Source of the DNA: Aspidapion aeneum
Lineage: Eukaryota > Arthropoda > Insecta > Coleoptera > Brentidae
Direction: 5' to 3'
Assembly (NCBI GenBank): GCA_963576565.1
Contig: OY755044.1
Location: 42,908,735 to 42,972,734, forward strand
Length of the DNA stretch: 64,000 nt
Part shown: piece by piece, positions 56,691 to 64,000 of the stretch
How positions within the stretch are numbered: the stretch's first letter is position 1
How the letters are laid out: each line of letters starts with the position of its first letter
Notes under the pieces: generated by a model
The model's database searches: none
Told to the model about the DNA's origin: nothing
Seen by the model: the letters and a program-made list of their open reading frames with translations, nothing else
Translations under genes and position numbers: made by a program

Positions 56691-56928
56691 TTATTTATTG
56701 CATTAATTACATTTTTAGAAAAATGAAGTTTAACTTTTTTTAGAAAATGGGCTACGTCATGACTTTGTTACATTATTATAATTAAAGTAATGTTAATGAA
56801 CCGAACTCAACCTCCTTATTAAAAAATAGTGAACTTTATTAGTAGAAAAAATATATTTAGGAATATAAATTTATTTTGCAAGAATTAAAACAATTAAGTT
56901 GGTATGGATTGTGTATTGTTGTTCTTAT

Positions 56929-57005
56929 CAGGCCCGGACTGGCCCGGGCTTGAGGGCTGGGATCCCCGCAGGGGCCCCGGCTCGCGGCGTCTGGACCGGG
57001 CCCTG
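56929..57005. mobile_element. GC-rich MITE-like segment
   Basis: A 77-bp GC-rich island in AT-rich DNA. It starts CAGGCCCGG and ends CCGGGCCCTG, giving an imperfect inverted repeat like some hAT ends. No target duplication was seen. Confidence 0.45.
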
Positions 57006-57210
57006 GGGTTACTGACCCTGGGTCACTTGGAGCCCAGGGCTATTTTAGACCTGGATGTACAAATATAAAATTAAACGTTAGACCCCTTCTTTGATCAAAA
57101 TTAAGAAGTAAATATTACTGAATACATTACTAGGACGATGACTCTAATTTTTATTTAAAATATTGCTGTGGCTGTTGATTGATCAAGTAAGTGGCCTTAA
57201 GAAAACTGCC

Positions 57211-57290
57211 TAGGTTTTGCTAGAGTCCCTGTATGTTGACATATTTGGATATGTTAATATGTCAATATACATGGACTCTAGGTTTTGCTA
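57211..57290. repeat. 56-bp hairpin between 12-bp direct repeats
   Basis: TAGGTTTTGCTA occurs at 57211-57222 and 57279-57290. Between them, 57223-57278 folds on itself with 23-base arms and two mismatches (GAGTCCCTGTATGTTGACAT left arm). Confidence 0.75.
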
Positions 57291-57389
57291 AACGTTTAGT
57301 TGAACGGCAAAGAATGCTTTTGTAATAGTGTGAACAGTGATGACAGAATCTTTTTTTTCCTGGTTACGAGCTGGATCCCGAGGGGGGCA

Positions 57390-58170
57390 GTGCGATTTTG
57401 GACGTTTTTAAAACATACATGGTCCCCAATATTTTCGTACCTAAAAAGTACATGTTTGAAACCTACCAAAATGGACGTTTTAAAAACTCGCAAAATAGGA
57501 CGTTTTTAAAACGTACTTTTAAGGTCCCTCAGGGCCCCAACATTTACATACCTAAAAAGTACGTTTTACAACGTCCTTAGAAGGAAGTTTTAAAAATGCG
57601 GAAGTCAGGACGTTTTCAAAACGTACTTTTTAGTTCTCTTAGGGCCCTAACCTATAAGTACCTAAAAAGTACGCTTCTAAAACTTCCCAAAAATGATGTT
57701 TTAATAAAGTACAACTAAGGACGTTTTGTGGAATACATTTTAATAGCTCAATATCAAAGCCCAATATCAAGGGACCCAATATGTAAAGGCCCATACAAGA
57801 GGCCTTGACTTTATAGGTTCTCTAGAATGTTTTTAAAACGTCCCCTTAACGTTTTTTAAACGGGATCTGAAATGTTTTTTAAACGTCCCCTGAAACTTTT
57901 TTTGAACGTCCCCTAAAACGTTTTTAGACGTCCCTGGAACGTTTTTTGAACGTTTTGGAACGTTTTTAAACATCACTGGAAGGGGTCCGAACGTCACTGG
58001 AAAGTTTATTAAACGTCCCCAAATTTTGCAGAAGGTATAAGAAATTAAATTTAACAAACCTTCGAAAAACGTTTTTAAAACGTTTTAAAAACGTAAAAAA
58101 CACCCACAAAAACGTTCCAGGGACCTCTATACGACCCTGAGAGGCCTAGACGTACGTTTTTAAAACGTCC
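57390..58170. repeat. Degenerate palindromic minisatellite
   Basis: Well over twenty copies of a motif close to GGACGTTTTTAAAACGTCCC, spaced about 20-60 bp and degraded to different degrees. The motif is itself a palindrome. Open frames through the array are by-products of the repeat (for example NVPGTSKNVLGDVQ on the minus strand). Confidence 0.8.
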
Positions 58171-58187
58171 CCTAGGTCCGAAGTGGA

Positions 58188-58415
58188 CTTTAAAATTTAA
58201 TAGGATTCGAGGCTCGATTTGAGGTGGTTTTTAACAAGGGCGTTTAGAGAATTTAGAATATTAAGGCTTAAGATATGTGTATAGTATACATGGTGTTTCT
58301 ACTTCCCTAGTACGTAACATAGGTGTGTTACGTTTTAAAAAATATTCTAAATTCTCTAAACGCCCTTGTTAAAAACCACCTCGAATCGAGCCTCGAATCC
58401 TATTAAATTTTAAAG
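58188..58415. repeat. 75-bp inverted repeat with 78-bp spacer
   Basis: Arms 58188-58262 and 58341-58415 are complementary with a single visible mismatch (GATTTGAGG versus GATTCGAGG). The left arm begins CTTTAAAATTTAATAGG. Confidence 0.9.
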
Positions 58416-60059
58416 TAATGTTGTAAATCTAAAACCTTTCGGAAGTGTTCCCGAAATTTCTGTTGCCGAGGCTTAGCCCCGTACCCTTGAATGTCTCAAA
58501 TTAGGCATTTCAGGAAAATGTACGTTTTCATCCTTACTACACACTTGGATATATTAACCAATTTTCACAACAGCTAGGTATTAGCTACTAAACTAGTTAA
58601 TGTCGGAAATTTATTCTAAAGCGGCGTTTACATTAGGCTAGTAACTTGCACAATAGATAGTTTTTGGTCGTGCCAAAAACGGCCGACGACTAACGCAATT
58701 TGACACAATTGACATTTGAACGTCACATGTCGGTAACGGCCTCCGTGGAACACCGCAAATTTACGGACGGTTAACATAAGAATTTTGACGTACGTAGAGC
58801 ATACACGATTGTGGTTTAGCGAGCTTCTCTTACAATCCGCGCCATTTGGATGGCACTGGCTGCACGGGTCATAGCAGTGTTGAGCGGAATGCAATTATTT
58901 GACGTAGGGGAAGATGGGGGAATAAGAAACAGGGGTAATGCTACTCTTGCATTTTGTCTATTGTCATTTGAGATATCTGAAGAAAACCTTCGAAATTCTT
59001 CTACCATACAATATTAATAAAGTTTGAGCACTTTTGTGCTGTTTTTTAAACATAGAATATTGTTTAGTTGGTTTGTAAATTCACTATTTTAAAATAATTC
59101 TTATAATAATATTAATAAGTAAATACAGGGCGTTACATACTCATACTACAGCATTGTCTTTATTTATTTTAAGCGCGACGCGACGTGACGCTTAGGTTAC
59201 AGTTTCTAACCGATTTCAAGTGTAAATCGTTTACACTTGAAAACTCTTTGCACCAATCAAAACGTCGTCTCCGTTGTGTTTACAATAAATAAAGACATTA
59301 TTATTAAGTCCGAAATTTTGTTTCTCCTTAAGCATTTCTACAATTTTTAAACAAAAAATGCCTATCCAATGCCATCAAACGGATATAAAATCTATATAAC
59401 TGTTTCCAGTTTTCCAAAAATTAAAACACTGAATTTTTACTATAGCAATAGAGTCTTAAGTTATTTAGGATCGGAGGCAGCCTTTATAATCCTCTAGATC
59501 CTCAGTTTATAAAAGTATTCTTTAACTAATTAACTTTTCAAGTTACATTTTTTTGGGGTAGATTTTTCCGCTTTAAGTAGGTCACTGATGATTGCTTGAA
59601 TACGACATTGGTTCACAGTTTTAATACACCATCTTTTATCTGACTTAATTATGGGTGAAGAAATATAGGGAGTTCCTATATCTCTAAATCCCTACCTCCC
59701 TATAGCAGCCTCACTATAGGATAATGGCAAAATGGCTAGGCCAAGGTAGGTTGAGTCGCAATATATACTACTACAGTACAAGTTGCTAACTTACTTTATA
59801 TAATTCACAGATTTTTCTTTTATACAAAAAAACTTACATCTAAACGTGATCCTTGAAGTTCATAGGTATTTTATTTTTTATTGTAAACCTTGCATCGAGA
59901 TTGCGGCATGGTAAGTTTAACTTTTTATAATAAACTAAAATATTTAGTATGTTTATAAAATAAAAAACCTATACTTAATATGATAAATCTTAAATAAACA
60001 TGGCTAAATTGTCTGTTAGACAATGGCCACGAAAATATACAACCATGAAGAGCCATATT

Positions 60060-60060
<1 letters not shown>
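58416..60060. other. No supported gene
   Basis: A 63-codon minus-strand frame at 58816-59007 has no recognisable motif. A 29-bp hairpin (59214-59242, arm TTTCAAGTGTAAA) sits in a block shared partly with 49360-49440 and 54690-54770. Confidence 0.45.

Positions 60061-60087
<27 letters not shown>
60061..60087 (-). repeat. CAAT-repeat tail of the LINE
   Basis: About 6.7 copies of CAAT (ATTG on the coding strand), marking the 3' end of the LINE. It follows AAGCTTATTTTGATTG on that strand. Confidence 0.85.
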
Positions 60088-60090
<3 letters not shown>

Positions 60091-60787
60091 AAGCTTTATT
60101 GTCCAAATTTAAAAAAATCATTGACAAAGCAAAAACAAAATATCACTTACATGTCTATATACCTGATAATATACAACTATAATATTTTGACTCAATGTAG
60201 TGATAAAAATCTGTTAAAATAATGAATTTGAGTCATAATGACATAAGTTTAAAAATTAATACATATATAAAATAAAAAATCTAGGAGATTCTACTAACTA
60301 GGTACTTGTAACTATTAATTATCAATCACATGTTAACATAAATAGATATCTAAACAAATAAATAAAGGCAAAACAGAGTAAAAATAAAAACAAGTAATAA
60401 AATTAAATTTTGGGATAAAATTAAGGTATCACAGTCGGGGTCAGGTTAATATTTTTAAATTTAATGTCTAAAGTTTAAAAATTGTTAAAAAAAATATACA
60501 AGAAAACAAACATTTCCTTTACAAAAATTTAAGAAATAAATGTACAAGTACAACTAGCACAAAATAAAACAATTTAAGCATAGGTAAAAAATAAAAAAAA
60601 ATATATATATAAAATAAAAAACAAATATAGGTAAATAAAACGACAATAAGGAACAAACATGATCCTTTACAGGGCACAATGATACACACAATATGAAAAG
60701 CCAAGTCACCTTTACGAATTTTAAAACAAACAAAAAAAGACAATATATATTATATATAAAACTTATAAAGTAAAATACAAAACCTAT

Positions 60788-62420
60788 CTAGCCGTAAAAT
60801 TCTTGCAGGCTATAGAATGCCTTGTTCAATAAAAATTGTTTTAGTTCCATACGAAAATTTGGGTAATTTGTGATATTTTTAATTTGAGCTGGTAACTTGT
60901 TAAAAATTTTGACACTCTCATAAATTACAGAATTTTTTGTGAGTGCAAGTCTAGGTATAGACAAAGGTAGGTTGATCTCTCGTAAATCATAATGTGACTC
61001 AGTTTCAAATCCTTGAAATTTCTTGTGCATTAGACATGCCGTTTCCAATAAGAAAATGCTCGGGACTGTTAAAATTTCATGCTTGATAAAAAGTGGTTTG
61101 CAGCTTTCTCTACATCCTACCTGGCACATATATCTTACTGCCCTCTTTTGCAAAATAAAAACCGATTGAATTAAGTTTTGTGTTGAATAGCCCCAGAAAG
61201 CGATGCCATACCGTAGGTGAGACTCCACAAGAGCATGGTAAGCCGTTTTTGCTGAAACCAATCCTAACTCCTGTGCAAGAGTTTTGACTATATAACAGCC
61301 CCTCGCAATTTTCCGATTTAGAACGTCTATATGACAATTTTTTTCTATTGTCAAATTTAAGTTTTGTGTCTATGTACATTCCAAGGAATTTTACTACTTC
61401 TTTTTCATCGAGTGTATGATTGTTAAATGAAATACTGTCAAGAGAGCATTTGAATGAAAGTATGTTGGTTTTTGTAAGGTTACATATGAGATAGTTTGAA
61501 TCACACCATTTCTTAACCGCAACCAAATCTTGCTCTACGATTCTTGCTAGAGTTTCTTCACTTTTGTGTTTCCAGAGAATTGTAGTATCATCCGCGAAAA
61601 TCACGAACAGTCCCTGTATGGATAATTTGGCCAGGTCATTTATATAGATCAAAAATAGAACGGGTCCAAGAACTGACCCTTGTGGGACGCCATGTTCCAG
61701 TCTCAGAGTTTCGGAGTCCTCACAGTCTGAAGTCCTTACAAATTGACTTCTGTCTGTAAGATATGACTCAAACCACTTAAGCTCAGTCCCCACAATCCCA
61801 TAATGACTCATTTTTCGCAGCAGTACCCTGTGATTCACGCAGTCAAATGCCTTGGAAAAATCACAGAATACTGCCGCGGCCTTCTCGCCATCATTAAGGC
61901 TAAAAAATAGCTGTTCCAAAAACAAGAAAATGGCGTCCTTCGTTCCCCTTTTCTCCTGAAATCCGAATTGCTCTGGAGTTATGATATTTTGGTTGTTTAG
62001 ATATTCAACAAGTCTAATTTTTACTACTTTCTCTATAATTTTTGAGAGTGTTGTCAACAACGAAATAGGTCGGTAATTCGATGGATTTTGATCGTCACCA
62101 CTTTTAAATATCGGAACAACCACAGCCAACTTTAAACAGTCTGGAAAGTGACCCGCCATAAAAAATTCATTTATGCATTGTACCAGTGCCAAAAGAGCTT
62201 CTTCTGGCAAATTTGTAAAAACCTTCAGTGATAAATTGTCAACACCTGAGGAATTTTGTTTTTTAATATTCTTAAAAATTTGTTTAAGTTCTATTACGGT
62301 TGTTGGAGAAAGTTTAAAATTTTCTGCAGGTGTAAAATGTGGTAGAAAGCTTAGTGGGTCTTTTTTTGTCTTTATGTCACCTGTTAATTTGCCGGCTATG
62401 GTGCAGTAGAATTTGTTCAA
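60788..62420 (-). pseudogene. CR1/L2-like LINE reverse transcriptase, frameshifted
   Basis: This is the reverse transcriptase of a non-LTR retrotransposon. In order: PIFKSGDDQNPSNYRPISLL, EKVVKIRLVEYL, QFGFQEKRGTKDAIF, AVFCDFSKAFDCVNHRVLL, GVPQGSVLGPVLFLIYINDL, and the catalytic FADD box (FVIFADDTTILW), followed by VKFLGMYID. A frameshift near 61350 moves the C-terminal part (RYGIAFWGYS, FILQKRAVRYMC) into another frame, 60788-61354. All catalytic motifs remain, but the frame is broken, so the copy is inactive. About 700 bp of 3' UTR follow down to the CAAT tail. The clade could be Daphne/Crack or another CR1/L2 relative. Confidence 0.93.
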
Positions 62421-62513
62421 TTGAGAAGGTAAAATATTTATTTTTTTTGTATTCTTTTCCTCTCATTTCGTTGATAATTTTCCAGTATTCTTTATTAGAA
62501 TTAGCTGCTCTGC

Positions 62514-63592
62514 TTATCCTTGCCTGATAGTAGTTTTTTTCGCTGCCCGTATAACTCTCTTATAAGTTTTTCTGTATAGATCATAGTAGCTATTAAACCA
62601 GTCAGAATTTGTAAACTTTCGAATAGTGTGTAGAAATCTAACGTTTTTACCAGAAACCCTAATACCCTTTGTTATCCACCGTTTTTTAGCTTTGACTTTG
62701 AGCTGTCGTAGGGGAAAACTTTCGTTGTACATATTTATAAGTGTTCTTTGAAAAACTTGTATCGAATTTGCTGTGTTTTGAATAGTTTCCGAGTTAATTG
62801 TACTTGCCAGATGTCTAAGAGTACTAAAGTTTGTAGCGCTAAAGATTCTACCTTTTTTTGAGACTTTTTTTGGTTTTGTGTGATGTAGGATTAATTCTGC
62901 CGTGAGGGCCTCATGATCAGAAATTCCCGAAGGAATAACTTCACAATTTAAATCACTTTGTTCGATGTTGCTATAAATATAATCAATAGTTTTTGATGTA
63001 TGATTTGTTATGCGCGTCGGTTTGTTAACGAATACGTTCAAATTGAAACATGTAAGTAGGTTGACCAAAGATTTTGTATCCCTCGAATTTGTGTCATTTA
63101 AGTCTATATTTAAGTCCCCAGCCAAGACTAATTTTGATGAAATTCCAACAACAGGAATTCCAGAGACTCCAAAAATTCTATTGGTCCACCTGACGGTGGT
63201 CTGTATACACAGATAATATAAATGTTTAATTTATTTATGTTTATAACCGAGAATTCAAATTCATTTTGTTTAACGAGGAAGTTGTAAGTATCAACATTCA
63301 AAACTTCAAAGCGATCTAAAAAGGTTTTGTGAGCAAGTATCATTGTACCTCCGTAGACTTTCTTTCTACAAAAACTAGATAGAACTTGGTACTCATCCAT
63401 AACACACAGCTCCTCCTCCCTCAGCCAGTGCTCTGTCAATAATACAAAAGTTGGAATTTCCTTTAATTCGTTGAGCAATACAAATAAATCATCCATCTTT
63501 TCCCGCGATGACTGAATGTTTAGTAAAAACAAAAATAGTGAAACACCTCTACTGTTTTTAGAAATATTGTTAGTAACGGTAGTATGTTGCAC
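62514..63592 (-). pseudogene. LINE apurinic-type endonuclease, frameshifted
   Basis: N-terminal endonuclease of the same LINE. The first part (63128-63592) has LLNIQSSREKMDDL, LTEHWL and YRPPSGG. The second part (62514-63125), in another frame, has AGDLNIDLND, TRITNHTSKTIDYIYS and SGISDHEALTAEL, the catalytic Asp/Asn and SDH motifs of this nuclease family. One frameshift near 63125 joins them. Another near 62540 moves the linker to the RT (62420-62540) into a third frame, visible as KEYWKIINEMRGKE. Confidence 0.9.
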
Positions 63593-63606
63593 TTCGTAGT
63601 TATTTT

Positions 63607-63810
63607 TTACAATAAAAAATGTTTCAAAACTATTTCGGCTATTTTTTCAGCAATTCTTTTTTTCGCGACATACTTAACCACCAAATCTCTTGGCTGAAAG
63701 AAGAAGGAAGCTGAGTTTAAAAAAGCGTTAATGTTGACAAACATGGTATTCTTTATATCTCTAACAAAGGTATACAGTTTAATGTTGATCTGGTCGATTT
63801 TAGCTATACA
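63607..63810 (-). pseudogene. Open segment upstream of the LINE endonuclease
   Basis: Sixty-seven sense codons without a clear start (includes KIDQINIKLYTFVRDIKNT and DLVVKYVAKKRIAEKIAEIV). It ends 15 bp before the endonuclease frame. It could be the end of the LINE's first open reading frame, but no ORF1 motif is certain. Confidence 0.35.
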
Positions 63811-63938
63811 TCAAAACTTGTTATCTACTAGCACGGTTTAGTAGCTACCGGTTACGATAAAGTGATTCGTGTCTAAACGCCTGCGCCTCCTAACGTTGGA
63901 CTTGGGATAGCTCACTGGTAGGTTAGTCACTTGTATAG

Positions 63939-64000
63939 CAGTGGCGTATCCAGGCCCTGATCTTGGGAGGGGTAATTTAGTCAAACAGCACATAGTTGCT
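63939..64000. mobile_element. Left end of an hAT-like MITE, cut by the window edge
   Basis: CAGTGGCGTATCCAGG followed by a G-run (GGGAGGGG). The first ten bases equal the left end of the element at 1446-1628. Confidence 0.55.

Noticed and set aside
57300..58057. Small proteins encoded in the ACGTTTT-rich region
   Set aside because: The frames follow the repeat motif and shift with it. Composition is set by the repeat, with no start context or family.
58816..59007. 63-codon minus-strand frame as an exon
   Set aside because: No motif, no convincing splice sites and no partner exon found.

Overview
The window looks like nuclear DNA of an insect: strongly AT-rich, gene-poor and dominated by mobile elements. 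BEL/Pao, RTE, CR1-like, RNase H LINE, mariner, pogo-like and hAT-like sequences are all present. One host gene is well supported, a two-exon secreted protein of the insect MBF2 family on the minus strand (exons 54849-55061 and 53134-53313). The order cannot be fixed from the sequence.

Layout. 0-5 kb: a decayed RTE LINE end, an hAT-like MITE with an 8-bp target duplication, and TA-flanked inverted-repeat elements. 5-18 kb: a tandem array of a ~1.69-kb unit, each near-identical copy carrying the same 272-bp MITE. A young, intact BEL/Pao retrotransposon (7180-14510, 762-bp LTRs, 1745-aa polyprotein, CTACC target duplication) splits the second unit. A third, more diverged unit follows a fragment ending in a PHD finger. 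18-30 kb: a broken unknown reading frame, a tRNA-like sequence, a pogo-type element, a 47-bp perfect hairpin with an exact 8-bp duplication, a 3.1-kb inverted-repeat element holding two tandem arrays, and more short elements. 30-48 kb: two 5'-truncated RNase H LINEs with exact target duplications, CR1/L2-like LINE pieces, a decayed mariner, and several fold-back elements. 48-59 kb: microsatellites, a duplicated block, the MBF2 gene with an element in its intron and a MITE 11 bp after its stop codon, a duplicated tRNA-like block, a 56-bp hairpin between 12-bp repeats, a palindromic minisatellite and a perfect 75-bp inverted repeat. 60-64 kb: a long but frameshifted CR1/L2-like LINE with a CAAT-repeat tail.

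Most elements are non-autonomous or broken. Only the BEL/Pao copy looks recently mobile. I saw no clear new multi-gene system. The strongest leads are the MBF2 gene and its transposon-built surroundings, the two micro-hairpins flanked by direct repeats, and several inverted-repeat families that I could not assign. All family names rest on recognising motifs by eye; no database search was run.
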